In this document: piece after piece, positions 8,526-16,044 of the stretch
How the letters are laid out: the number at the start of each line of letters is the position of its first letter
Numbering within the stretch: the stretch's first letter is position 1
Source of the DNA: an uncultured Acidimicrobiales bacterium
GTDB lineage: Bacteria > Actinomycetota > Acidimicrobiia > Acidimicrobiales > SZUA-35
DNA: 34,728 bases
NCBI GenBank assembly: GCA_937958015.1
Contig: CALGOA010000018.1
Location: 1 to 34,728, forward strand
Reading direction: 5' to 3'
Translations under genes and position numbers: made by a program
The notes under the pieces: model-generated
Databases searched by the model: none
What the model was told of the DNA's origin: nothing
Seen by the model: the letters and a program-made list of their open reading frames with translations, nothing else

Positions 8526-8933
8526 TTAGTGGGTGTTGCAGGTGCGGGTTCGATACCCGCGGGATGGGCTGCTGCTCACGCTGATGTGAGGAATGCCATC
8601 GTCGGAAATGTAGGCCTGCAGCCATCCGCCCGCAGCGCGATCCCACTGCTCGGGCCAGTCGCCAATTACCGCTCTCACCGCGGTTCGGGGTACGTCGAAG
8701 TTGGCCCAGTCAGCGGTATCGCCGTCGTTGCCCATGGCTTCGAGACCCAGTCGTGTCCAATCAGGATCGAGGGCGAGGGTGTAGATGACGTCGTGGTTGT
8801 CGACCATCGCCAAACAGACCTCGGCACCGACGAGATCTTCCAACACATTGCCGAGCGCGACGCTTGCAGGCCCGGTCCCGATCCGATCGGTCGGGACGAT
8901 GACCACCCGACGGACGGTGATGTGCCTGTTCAC
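8526..8933 (-). CDS. Small hypothetical protein
   Basis: The frame encodes about 135 residues from a GTG at 8933, or 149 from a TTG at 8975. The body (VNRHITVRRVVIVPTD, VCLAMVDNHDVIYTLALDP, AVRAVIGDWPEQWDRAAGGW) looks like a real soluble alpha/beta protein, but I do not recognise a family. The last dozen residues, SRGYRTRTCNTH, are the antisense reading of a tRNA-T-arm-like sequence at 8544-8560, so the true ancestral C-terminus may have been shorter and the gene may have read through a junction. A strong inverted repeat lies directly before the GTG. It lies between metF and the MFS gene on the same strand. Confidence 0.5.
   Translation of the reverse strand: MNRHITVRRVVIVPTDRIGTGPASVALGNVLEDLVGAEVCLAMVDNHDVIYTLALDPDWTRLGLEAMGNDGDTADWANFDVPRTAVRAVIGDWPEQWDRAAGGWLQAYISDDGIPHISVSSSPSRGYRTRTCNTH
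8544..8560 (+). other. tRNA T-arm-like remnant
   Basis: GCGGG-TTCGATA-CCCGC forms a perfect 5-bp stem and a 7-nt loop of the TTCRANN type, exactly like a tRNA T-arm. No matching acceptor stem, anticodon arm or D-arm can be built from the flanking bases in either standard or long-variable-arm geometry. It may be a relic of a tRNA or tmRNA 3' end, for example an old integration site, or chance. Confidence 0.3.
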
Positions 8934-8954
8934 CCAGTGAGTATCTCTCACTGG
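8934..8954. promoter_or_regulatory. Perfect inverted repeat upstream of small hypothetical gene
   Basis: CCAGTGAG and CTCACTGG flank a 5-nt TATCT spacer. The repeat sits immediately before the GTG start at 8933 on the minus strand. It could be an operator or an mRNA hairpin in a leader, depending on which start is used. Confidence 0.4.
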
Positions 8955-9052
8955 TGTAACCACCTGATAACCCAATCAGCGTGTCTCGATTCTCTCTCGA
9001 TCACCGATGGTGTTGTGCGCTCACATGTGGTGGCGGCGGACGGCCTGTGGTC

Positions 9053-9904
9053 TCAACTCAGGTCTTCGATGGAGGCCTCGGCCCAGTTTCGGGTGTTCTC
9101 CACCTGATTGAAGGTGAAGCAGTGCAGCCCGGTGACACCGAGCCGTTCAAGGTCGGCGCTCATCGGCACCAGTAGCTGGTTGGGGTCGTAGCCGCCCGGT
9201 GCCAACATGCGCGAAACGCTGGACTTGTTCTTGCGTAGGTACCGCAGGGAGGCGCCGATTCCCAGACGGACCCCCATGGTGAGCAGCTTGGCCTGATTGA
9301 TGACGCCCGGGATTCCCAGTTGAACGGCCAACGTAAAGCCGTCATCCCGCTCGGCCTGAAGCCAGTTGGTGATCGTGACGGGATCGAAGCACATCTGGGT
9401 GCTGGCGTACCCCTGCACACCGGCCTCGGCGAGGAGTGCCTGCTTCTTGAACAGGACGTCCTTGAGAACGTTGGAATCGATCAGCGAATGTCCGTCGGGA
9501 TAACTGCCGACGCCGATCGTGTGCAGTCCCGGATCAGCGTCGAGAAGGTCCCGCAGAAACGTGAACGCCTCGTCGTAGGGGCCAGCTGGATCCGGTGCGT
9601 CGCCACCGATCAGATACAACGTGCCGAACTCTTCGGTCCGCAACCACTTTGCGATGGTTTGGACGTGTTCCTGCGATTCGACCAACCGGGCCGCGATGTG
9701 CGGCACGGGATGATGGCCGAGGTCGCGGATACGTTCGGTCAACTGCATCGTGGCGTCGATGCCTTTGACCGGTGAGCAGGTGACCGAGACCTTGGCACCC
9801 GGGGGCAGGTCGACGATCGCCTTCTCGACGCTCTTCATCGGGATGACCTCGTAGGTCATCCCCTGAAGAAGGTTCCGTCGGTACGTCTGATCAGAGTTTG
9901 TCAT
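9053..9904 (-). CDS. metF: Methylenetetrahydrofolate reductase family protein (MetF-like)
   Basis: The 283-residue protein has the MTHFR TIM-barrel pattern: MTYEVIPMKSVEKAIVDLPPGAKVSVTCSP near the start, DLGHHPVPHIAARLV, LIGGDAPDPAGPY, IGVGSYPDGHSLID, STQMCFDP and GIPGVINQAKL. The family uses FAD to interconvert methylene-THF and methyl-THF in the cytosol. It lies 9 nt after fhs on the same strand, so the two form an operon. In a setting with FolD, Fhs and amine demethylating enzymes, it may work in the oxidative direction or supply methyl-THF for methionine; sequence alone does not decide. The start is ATG at 9904 with AGGA a few bases upstream. Confidence 0.9.
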   Translation of the reverse strand: MTNSDQTYRRNLLQGMTYEVIPMKSVEKAIVDLPPGAKVSVTCSPVKGIDATMQLTERIRDLGHHPVPHIAARLVESQEHVQTIAKWLRTEEFGTLYLIGGDAPDPAGPYDEAFTFLRDLLDADPGLHTIGVGSYPDGHSLIDSNVLKDVLFKKQALLAEAGVQGYASTQMCFDPVTITNWLQAERDDGFTLAVQLGIPGVINQAKLLTMGVRLGIGASLRYLRKNKSSVSRMLAPGGYDPNQLLVPMSADLERLGVTGLHCFTFNQVENTRNWAEASIEDLS

Positions 9905-9913
9905 TGTGGGTTC

Positions 9914-11611
9914 CTACGAGAGGTTGATGATTTCACCGTTGTCATCGATGTCGATCTTCTTTGCGGCAGGTTCCTTGCCCAGTCCGGGCATGGTTCGCAT
10001 ATCGCCACAGAGCGGGTAGATAAATCCGGCACCCACCGATGCTCTCACTTCCCGGACCGGCAGTGTCCAACCGGTCGGAGCACCCTTCTTGGTCGGGTCC
10101 GAAGAAATCGACAGGTGGGTCTTCGCGATGCACACCGGAAGGTCGTCGAAGCCGGCTGCGGTGTAACTCGCCAGCTGCTTGTCAGCCTGGGCGGAGTACT
10201 CGACACCATCGGCGCCGTACACCTTGGTGGCCACGGCATGGATCTTGTCTTTGAGCGAGGCTTCTGAGGGGTAGAGGAGCTGGAACTCACTCGGTTCCTC
10301 GGCCGCCTCCTTCACGGCCTCGGCGAGGTCCGATGCACCTTGACCACCGTCGCTGAAGTGGGTGGAGACCGCAGCACGGGCGCCGTACTCGGATGCGATT
10401 TCTTTGATGGCGTTGATGTCGCCGTCGTGGTCGCCGGGGAAGACGTTGATCGCAACAACCGGCGAGACGCCGTGGACCTGCATGTTCTCCAGCTGCTTGC
10501 GAAGGTTGTCGCCGCCCTGATGGACCTCGTCGGGGTTCTCGGCAAGGAGGGCCTCCGGCAGCGGCCGGCCGGCGACGATCTTGTGGTTTCCACTGTGGGC
10601 CTTGAGGCCTCGAACGGTGGCAACGAGCACGGCGGCGTCGGGTGCGATTCCCGAGTAGCGGCACTTGATATTGAAGAATCGCTCGGCTCCCATGTCGGCC
10701 CCGAAGCCAGCTTCGGTCAGAAGGAAGTCGCTCATCCGGGTTCCGATCTGATCGGCCACGATGCTTGAATTACCGGTTGCGATGTTGCCGAACGGGCCGG
10801 TGTGTACCAGAGCCGGAGTGTTTTCCAGGGTCTGCATGAGGTTGGGCTTGATCGCCTCGGTGAGGATGACCGTCATCGACCCGGCCGCCCCGATGTCCTC
10901 GGCGGTCACGGGTTCGCCGGCCTTGGTGTAGCCAACCACGATCCGACCGAGACGGGCCCGGAGGTCGTGGAGGTCGGTGCACAGCGCCAATGCCGCCATG
11001 ACCTCAGAGGCGGCGGTGATATCGAAGCCCGTCTCGCGGGGGATGCCGTCGAGCCGTCCGCCCATCCCGACAACGATGTTGCGCAGGGCGCGGTCGTTCA
11101 CGTCGAGAACGCGACGCCAGGAGATGTTGTGGATATCGAGGCCGGTCTCGTTGCCATGGAACAGGTGAGCATCGACCATGGCCGAGCACAGGTTGTGAGC
11201 GGCCGTGACCGCGTGCATGTCGCCCGTGAGGTGAAGGTTGAAGAGTTCCATCGGAACGACCTGGCTGTAACCGCCGCCGGCGGCGCCACCCTTGATGCCG
11301 AAGGTCGGTCCCATCGAGGGCTGCCGGATAGCGATCGTGGCGCTGGAACCGATGTGCTGGAACGCCTGGCCCAAACCGACGGTAGTTGTGGTCTTGCCTT
11401 CGCCCAGCGGAGTGGGGGTGATGGCGCTCACGACGACATACTTCGCCTGCGGGCGGTCCTGCATTGCCGGGATCGCATCCAGGCTGATCTTGGCTGCACC
11501 CTTACCGTAGGGCTCGAGGTGCTCTGTCGGAATGCCCGACTCGGTGGCGATCTCGGTAAGAGGCTTGAGGTTTGCGCCCTTGGCGATCTCTAGATCGGAT
11601 GGAAAGCCCAC
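9914..11611 (-). CDS. fhs: Formate--tetrahydrofolate ligase
   Basis: Fhs joins formate and THF with ATP to give 10-formyl-THF, or runs backward to make ATP from formyl-THF. The 565-residue length is normal. The P-loop TPLGEGKT is at about residues 67-74, followed by GLGQAFQHIG; GPTFGIKGGAAGGGYSQV, NLHLTGDMHAVTAAHNL and GNIATGNSSIVAD are all family signatures. The C-terminal end, GDMRTMPGLGKEPAA, is complete. The start is GTG at 11611 with a weak ribosome site. It is the first gene of an fhs-metF operon read leftward from the 315-bp regulatory gap. Together with FolD it would allow C1 units from amine demethylation to leave as formate with ATP gain. Confidence 0.97.
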   Translation of the reverse strand: MGFPSDLEIAKGANLKPLTEIATESGIPTEHLEPYGKGAAKISLDAIPAMQDRPQAKYVVVSAITPTPLGEGKTTTTVGLGQAFQHIGSSATIAIRQPSMGPTFGIKGGAAGGGYSQVVPMELFNLHLTGDMHAVTAAHNLCSAMVDAHLFHGNETGLDIHNISWRRVLDVNDRALRNIVVGMGGRLDGIPRETGFDITAASEVMAALALCTDLHDLRARLGRIVVGYTKAGEPVTAEDIGAAGSMTVILTEAIKPNLMQTLENTPALVHTGPFGNIATGNSSIVADQIGTRMSDFLLTEAGFGADMGAERFFNIKCRYSGIAPDAAVLVATVRGLKAHSGNHKIVAGRPLPEALLAENPDEVHQGGDNLRKQLENMQVHGVSPVVAINVFPGDHDGDINAIKEIASEYGARAAVSTHFSDGGQGASDLAEAVKEAAEEPSEFQLLYPSEASLKDKIHAVATKVYGADGVEYSAQADKQLASYTAAGFDDLPVCIAKTHLSISSDPTKKGAPTGWTLPVREVRASVGAGFIYPLCGDMRTMPGLGKEPAAKKIDIDDNGEIINLS

Positions 11612-11926
11612 GGTGGCTCGCTTTCAGGTAGTTCGAAGGAAGCGGTTGCTTGCTGGTGAAGAACTCTAACCAATTTGTTAGTACGTGTCACTTGACACAG
11701 GGTTGATGTTTTTGCCACTGGGTGGAGTATTTGCCACTCGGTGAAGTGATTGCCACTAGGTGGAAACCTTCCGCAGTGCGGAATCCTCGCAGCTTATGTA
11801 GGTTCGATCGCACACGCAAGAGAAACGGCAAACCGTTTGATTCGGTGGTGGCCGACGTGTGTCAAGTCCGTGGATTCGGGCCGCTTCAACTCGATCGCGA
11901 CGGGGGAATGGGGAACACTACGAGGT
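11612..11926. promoter_or_regulatory. Regulatory gap between fhs and the kinase gene
   Basis: No convincing gene is seen in this 315-bp stretch. It holds three kinds of structured sites: an imperfect palindrome CTAACCAATTTGTTAG (11666-11681), a perfect inverted repeat GTGTCA-CT-TGACAC (11685-11698), and a three-copy iteron array (11712-11768). All lie closer to fhs, so they most likely control the fhs-metF operon, but they could serve both directions. An open frame runs through from 11750 into the kinase gene but its N-terminal part does not look like protein. Confidence 0.6.
11712..11768. repeat. Three 19-bp iterons with CCAC-N3-GTG(G/A) dyads
   Basis: The units are TTGCCACTGGGTGGAGTAT, TTGCCACTCGGTGAAGTGA and TTGCCACTAGGTGGAAACC, spaced at exactly 19 bp. 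The first 8 bases are identical in all three and the next 7 differ in only two places. Each unit holds a short dyad CCAC-N3-GTGG (GTGA in the second). Such phased direct repeats are typical of cooperative binding sites for a regulator. The protein is unknown. The array is about 100 bp upstream of fhs. Confidence 0.75.
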
Positions 11927-12736
11927 ATGAAGCGGCTCGGACAACAACTCGCCCGTGGCGGGACGTCCGACGTGTACGCCTACGGCGATGAACTCGTCGT
12001 GAAGGTGCCCCAGGAACACGTTCCGGCGCATTGGCCCGCGATGGAGGCTGCGTTCACCGAGGCGGTGTATCTCCACGGGCTCCCCGCTCCACGGGTGCAC
12101 GGACTGATCGAGATCGACGGTCGTGAATCGATCCTCTTCGAACGGCTGGTTGGGCCCTCCATGTGGGACGTGATGGTCGATCGTCCCGGAGATCGCGTGG
12201 CCCTGACCCAACAGTTGACGCAGATTCATCGATCGATTCTCAGCGCCGGCATTCCCGAGGGCCTGCCCGATTGGGTTGGTCGGATGGAATCGAAGATCGA
12301 GGTTGCCTCCCAACTCGATGACGCCGAGCGAACCATCGCTCGGGACATGGCCCGGAAATTGCCGCGGGGCGCGGCCCTGTTGCACGGCGACCTCCACCCC
12401 ATGAACGTGATCATGTCGTCCAGCGGTCCGCGGGTCATCGACTGGTTCGACTCGTCCATCGGCCACCCCGTGTCCGATGTACTTCGGTCCAGCTGGTTGA
12501 TGCGACCGCCCGAGGCCGCGGCGGGACACGCCCATCTTCCCGGTTCCACCACCGAGAATGCTCGACATCTCCAACGCAACTATCTGGCCGAGTTCGAGGA
12601 TGACCTGGCCCACGTCGAGTCGCTGAGACCGGACTGGGAGGTGGTGATCGCCGTCGGGCGCCTCTCCGAGAACCTCGAGGGCGAAGAGAAGGAACTGCTC
12701 GAGATGTGGCGAACCCGACCCCAGCCGGTGGGCTGA
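11927..12736 (+). CDS. APH-family small-molecule kinase
   Basis: The 269-residue protein has the aminoglycoside-phosphotransferase/choline-kinase fold. It shows a glycine-rich ARGGTSDVYAYGDELVVKV ATP site near the N-terminus, the catalytic loop LLHGDLHPMN with Asp155, and the metal-binding IDWFDSSIGHP. Despite the family name such proteins usually phosphorylate metabolites; the substrate is unknown. I use the ATG at 11927 because upstream in-frame sequence does not resemble the family; no strong ribosome site is visible. It converges with the IMPase-family gene, stops being 17 nt apart. A kinase and a phosphatase-fold enzyme next to a polyol locus could belong to related chemistry, but they are on opposite strands, so this is only a suggestion. 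Confidence 0.85.
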   Translation: MKRLGQQLARGGTSDVYAYGDELVVKVPQEHVPAHWPAMEAAFTEAVYLHGLPAPRVHGLIEIDGRESILFERLVGPSMWDVMVDRPGDRVALTQQLTQIHRSILSAGIPEGLPDWVGRMESKIEVASQLDDAERTIARDMARKLPRGAALLHGDLHPMNVIMSSSGPRVIDWFDSSIGHPVSDVLRSSWLMRPPEAAAGHAHLPGSTTENARHLQRNYLAEFEDDLAHVESLRPDWEVVIAVGRLSENLEGEEKELLEMWRTRPQPVG

Positions 12737-12753
12737 GTCGACCGTAATCTTGG

Positions 12754-13539
12754 TCAGACCAGCGTGTGGAGCGGGGTGAAGATGGCGGGAGCTGCGGCGA
12801 TGGTGAGATCGGTGTCGTTGTCCCGGGGCAGTTGCACCTGCGCACCACCCTCCGCCGCGATCAGAGCGCCTGCGGAGTAGTCGTACACCTTGATGTCGCG
12901 TTCGTAGAAACCCTCCAGTCGACCACATCCCACCCAGCACAGGTTCAGGGCGGCCGACCCCATACAGCGAATGTCTCGGCACCGGGGGAGGAGCGAGGCG
13001 ACGATTCGCGCCTCTTCGGATCGAACGTTCTGGTCATAGGAGAATCCGGTCCCGATCAACGCCAGATCCAATCGGTCGACGTCGCTGGTGCCGATGGGCG
13101 ACTCGTTGCGACGCGCTCCCTGACCCTTCGTTGCGCTGAACATCTCGCCCCGGAGCACGTCCGCAACCGCCCCTGCGACGACCTCGCCGTCGATCGTTGC
13201 CGCAATGCTGACCGAGACAACCGGTAGGTCGTAGAGAAAGTTGACCGTTCCGTCGATCGGATCGACGATCCAGCCGACGCCCGAAACTCCGCTGTCGCTG
13301 CCGGATTCCTCCCCGAGAAACGATGACCCGGGGCAGCGCAGGGTCAGCTCTCGTCGAATGAGCTGCTCCGAGGCCACATCGGTGTGGGTGACCACGTCGG
13401 TCGGGCTGGACTTTGTTGCCGCAGCCTGGGCAGCGCCGACCGAGTCCAGCACCAGTCGGGCCGCCAGCGCCGCAACCTCGACCGCGACGAGTTCGAGCTG
13501 TCGGGCAGCCCCAAGACGGGGGCTGGTCGCGGTCGTCAT
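12754..13539 (-). CDS. Inositol-monophosphatase family protein
   Basis: The 261-residue protein keeps the metal site of this Mg-dependent phosphatase family: FLGEESG with Glu77, WIVDPIDGTVNF with Asp93 and Asp96, and a C-terminal KVYDYSAGALIAAEGG. The last motif usually reads W-D-x-A-A-G, so Tyr replaces the Trp and Ser the first Ala. Family members act on inositol phosphate, sugar or polyol phosphates, or 3'-phosphoadenosine phosphates. Its start overlaps the stop of the DeoR regulator by 4 nt (ATGA), so it is the third gene of the polyol dehydrogenase operon. That context suggests a polyol or sugar phosphate as substrate; this is inference. Confidence 0.9.
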   Translation of the reverse strand: MTTATSPRLGAARQLELVAVEVAALAARLVLDSVGAAQAAATKSSPTDVVTHTDVASEQLIRRELTLRCPGSSFLGEESGSDSGVSGVGWIVDPIDGTVNFLYDLPVVSVSIAATIDGEVVAGAVADVLRGEMFSATKGQGARRNESPIGTSDVDRLDLALIGTGFSYDQNVRSEEARIVASLLPRCRDIRCMGSAALNLCWVGCGRLEGFYERDIKVYDYSAGALIAAEGGAQVQLPRDNDTDLTIAAAPAIFTPLHTLV

Positions 13540-14327
13540 GTGGTGACGACGGTGGTTCCCGTGGCTTCGATGGCGGCGATGACCAGAGGATCAACCTCTG
13601 AGTTGGTGATCAGAACATCGATGTCGGACCACTCGGCGAAGCGGACAAAATGGTCCTTCGCAAACTTCGAGTGATCGACCAGAGCTACCACTCGGCGGGC
13701 GGCAGCGACCATCGCCTGTTTCAACGCCGCCTCCTGTCGATAGGGGGTGGTGAGCCCGGTCTCCACGGTGGCGCCGTCGCAACTTATGAACAGGGTGTCG
13801 ACTCGAAGTGGTTCGACGGCGGCGATGGCCTCGGCGTCGACCATGGCCAGGGTGTTCTTGCGGACCTTTCCTCCTACGACGATCAGGTCGAGGTCGTCGT
13901 GTTCGGCCAGGATCTGGGCGATCGGGAGCGAGTTGGTGACCACGCGCAGGCTCGCAAGCCGGGGTATGGCCCGAGCGAGCCGAGTCAGGGTGCTGCCGGA
14001 ATCGATGATGATGCTGCCGTCCTCGGGCAACTCGTCGATGGCTCGTTCGGCGAGGCGACGTTTCTCGGTGTCGTGGAGGTCGTCGCGCTTGGAGACCAGC
14101 GGCTCAAAGTTGGTGGTCTCCCACGGGATGGCGCCGCCGTGAACCCGGCGCACCAGACGTTGGGTCTGAAGATCGGAAAGGTCACGTCGAATCGTCTCGG
14201 TGGTCACGCCGAAGTGTTCGGCGAGTTCCGACACCTCGACCCGACCGTCGGCATGGGTTCGTTCGGCGATTCGTCGCTGCCGTTCCGACTGGAAGAGGGC
14301 GGGAGATTCGGTGATCGGAGCGGTCAT
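13536..14327 (-). CDS. DeoR-family transcriptional regulator
   Basis: The 263-residue protein has an N-terminal winged helix (RQRRIAERTHADGRVEVSEL, then FGVTTETIRRDLSDLQ and RRVHGGAI) and the C-terminal DeoR sensor domain of the ribose-5-phosphate-isomerase-like fold, with IIDSGSTLTRLA, VVTNSLPIAQIL and VVGGKVRKNTLAMV. DeoR proteins are normally repressors that sense phosphorylated sugars. It sits between the polyol dehydrogenase and the IMPase-family gene in one operon and is the obvious candidate regulator of both this operon and the divergent ABC importer. Possible sites are noted at 15846-15853, 15885-15891 and 15940-15949. Confidence 0.93.
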   Translation of the reverse strand: MTAPITESPALFQSERQRRIAERTHADGRVEVSELAEHFGVTTETIRRDLSDLQTQRLVRRVHGGAIPWETTNFEPLVSKRDDLHDTEKRRLAERAIDELPEDGSIIIDSGSTLTRLARAIPRLASLRVVTNSLPIAQILAEHDDLDLIVVGGKVRKNTLAMVDAEAIAAVEPLRVDTLFISCDGATVETGLTTPYRQEAALKQAMVAAARRVVALVDHSKFAKDHFVRFAEWSDIDVLITNSEVDPLVIAAIEATGTTVVTT

Positions 14328-14352
14328 GTCAACTGCGATTCTAGGCCCGTTC

Positions 14353-15822
14353 TCAGGGCTGGTTCAGAATTGCGTCGATGGATTCGCGCACACCCTTCGA
14401 GCGCAGGAGTTCCAACGTGCCCACGAACGCTGCGGTGAATTCTGGCGACGACGCCAGATCGCCGTCGAACACTGCACCGAACGTCAGAAACGCCGCCGGG
14501 TTGGTCTCGGAGGCACGAGCCAACTCGACCGCAGAGTCGAGGCGGGGATCGTCGGCAAGATCGATCGATGCGCCGTCCTCGGTGGTGCCCGAGAGGTACT
14601 GGCACCAGCCGGCCAGCGCCAGCGACGCGAGCTGAATCGGCCCGCCGACCTTCAGCTGTTCGACGATCGTGGGCAACAGAAACTTCGGAAACTTGGCCGA
14701 GCCGTCGAGGCAGAGTCGGCTGATCTGGTCGCCGATATTGGGGTTCGAGAATCGCTCGATCAGCGTTGCGATGTAGGCGTCGACGTCTACCCCCGGCACG
14801 GCTTCCAGGACGGGTTGGGCCTCGAGGTGGAGAAATGACGATACGAAGCGACGGATGTGATCGTCGGCCATCGCTTCGTGGACCTTCTCGATGCCGAGCA
14901 ACGCCGACAGATACGCCAGACAGGAATGGCCCGCATTGAGCAGGCGCAACTTCATGAACTCGTACGGTTCGACCTCGCTGGTGACGATGACGTCGATCTT
15001 CTCGAGCGGCGGACGATCGCCGGCGAATGCGTCTTCGACGACCCACTGGATGAAGGGCTCAGCTACGACCGGCCAGTGGTCGTTGATTCCTTCGGTTTCG
15101 GCAAGCCATGCTCGATCGCTGTCGGCGGTGGCCGGCGTGATCCGGTCGACCATGCTGTTGGGGAAGGATACGTTCGCGGTGACCCACGGCAGCGCCTCGG
15201 GAGCGAGACGTTCGGTCATCGCCAGCACTGCGGTGCGGGTGGTGTGCCCGTTTCCAAGAATGTTGTCGCAGCTCAGCACCGTTAGTGGGCCGCCGTTTCC
15301 GGTGGCCCGGCGGGCGAGGCCGCGGGTGAGAAGACCGAAGGCGCCAGAGTCGGCGGCGTTTCGGGAGTCGGGGTCAAACGCTCCGGTGGCGTCGTTGATC
15401 GGGTATCCACCTTCGGTAATCGTGAGCGAAACGATCTGGGTGGTGGCTGCGGCGATCTGATCCACCAGCTGGTCCGGAGATTTCCACGCTTCGATGAAGT
15501 CGACGATGCTGCCGATTATCTGGACGTCGGTGGTATCGGCACCCCGGGAGATCAATGTGTACATGCCGTCTTGGGCCGTCAGAGCGGAAGCGATTCGCTC
15601 GTCATGGGGCAACACGCCGGCGCCGACGATGGCCCAATCGGTCACGCCCTGGTTGCACAGCTGATCTATGTAGACGGCCAGGTGGGCCCGATGGAAACCG
15701 CCAACCCCGATGTGCACGATGCTCGGGCGCAGTGATTCAGCCGCATAGGAAGGAACCCCTACACGGGTTGCGAGTTCATCGAGTCGTGTTCTGGACACCG
15801 GTAGTGGGATGACGTTCGACAC
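14353..15822 (-). CDS. Mannitol-dehydrogenase family polyol oxidoreductase
   Basis: The 489-residue protein is a long-chain NAD-dependent polyol dehydrogenase. The N-terminal nucleotide site reads SIVHIGVGGFHRAHLAVYIDQL. The catalytic signature KLRLLNAGHS places Lys291, Asn296 and His299 close to the known catalytic Lys295, Asn300 and His303 of Pseudomonas mannitol 2-dehydrogenase. The likely reaction is oxidation of mannitol, arabinitol or sorbitol to the ketose; fructuronate or tagaturonate reductases share the family but are less likely beside a polyol importer. The start is GTG at 15822. It is the first gene of the operon with the DeoR and IMPase-family genes and is divergent from the binding-protein gene across 222 bp. 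Confidence 0.92.
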   Translation of the reverse strand: MSNVIPLPVSRTRLDELATRVGVPSYAAESLRPSIVHIGVGGFHRAHLAVYIDQLCNQGVTDWAIVGAGVLPHDERIASALTAQDGMYTLISRGADTTDVQIIGSIVDFIEAWKSPDQLVDQIAAATTQIVSLTITEGGYPINDATGAFDPDSRNAADSGAFGLLTRGLARRATGNGGPLTVLSCDNILGNGHTTRTAVLAMTERLAPEALPWVTANVSFPNSMVDRITPATADSDRAWLAETEGINDHWPVVAEPFIQWVVEDAFAGDRPPLEKIDVIVTSEVEPYEFMKLRLLNAGHSCLAYLSALLGIEKVHEAMADDHIRRFVSSFLHLEAQPVLEAVPGVDVDAYIATLIERFSNPNIGDQISRLCLDGSAKFPKFLLPTIVEQLKVGGPIQLASLALAGWCQYLSGTTEDGASIDLADDPRLDSAVELARASETNPAAFLTFGAVFDGDLASSPEFTAAFVGTLELLRSKGVRESIDAILNQP

Positions 15823-16044
15823 AGTTGAGGACCATATACCAACACAAACGAAGGTGCCACCCTCTGAATCGGGTTGGTTCCGCCCGTTTCGGAGGTTGAC
15901 ATCAAACCGAAATCTTTGAAAAACATGTCATGAACGTTGCGAAACGAAGAATTGGTGTTGCGTTCCAACATAAAACCAACTAGACCAGTAGGGGCGTCGA
16001 CACCGTGTCGGCTGTCACTTGTTTGATGTCAAAGGGAGAGATCT
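15823..16044. promoter_or_regulatory. Divergent promoter region of the polyol island
   Basis: This gap must hold promoters for both the dehydrogenase operon and the ABC importer. AAACGAAG occurs twice in direct orientation (15846-15853 and 15942-15949). CGTTTCG (15885-15891) and CGAAACG (15940-15946) form an inverted pair. TTTCG-rich motifs of this sort are common in DeoR-family operators, so these are candidate sites. TTGACA at 15896-15901 resembles a -35 box but no good -10 follows at normal distance. A ribosome site AGGGAGAG precedes the ATG at 16045. Confidence 0.5.

Noticed and set aside
8460-8570. A complete tRNA, tRNA-Sec or tmRNA at 8460-8570
   Set aside because: Only the T-arm forms; no acceptor stem partner for the bases after the T-arm, no anticodon loop with a T at position 33 and no D-arm could be found on either strand.
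11750-11926. Longer N-terminus for the APH-fold kinase from 11750
   Set aside because: The upstream residues do not resemble the fold and would run through the third iteron; the ATG at 11927 begins at the family-like N-terminus.
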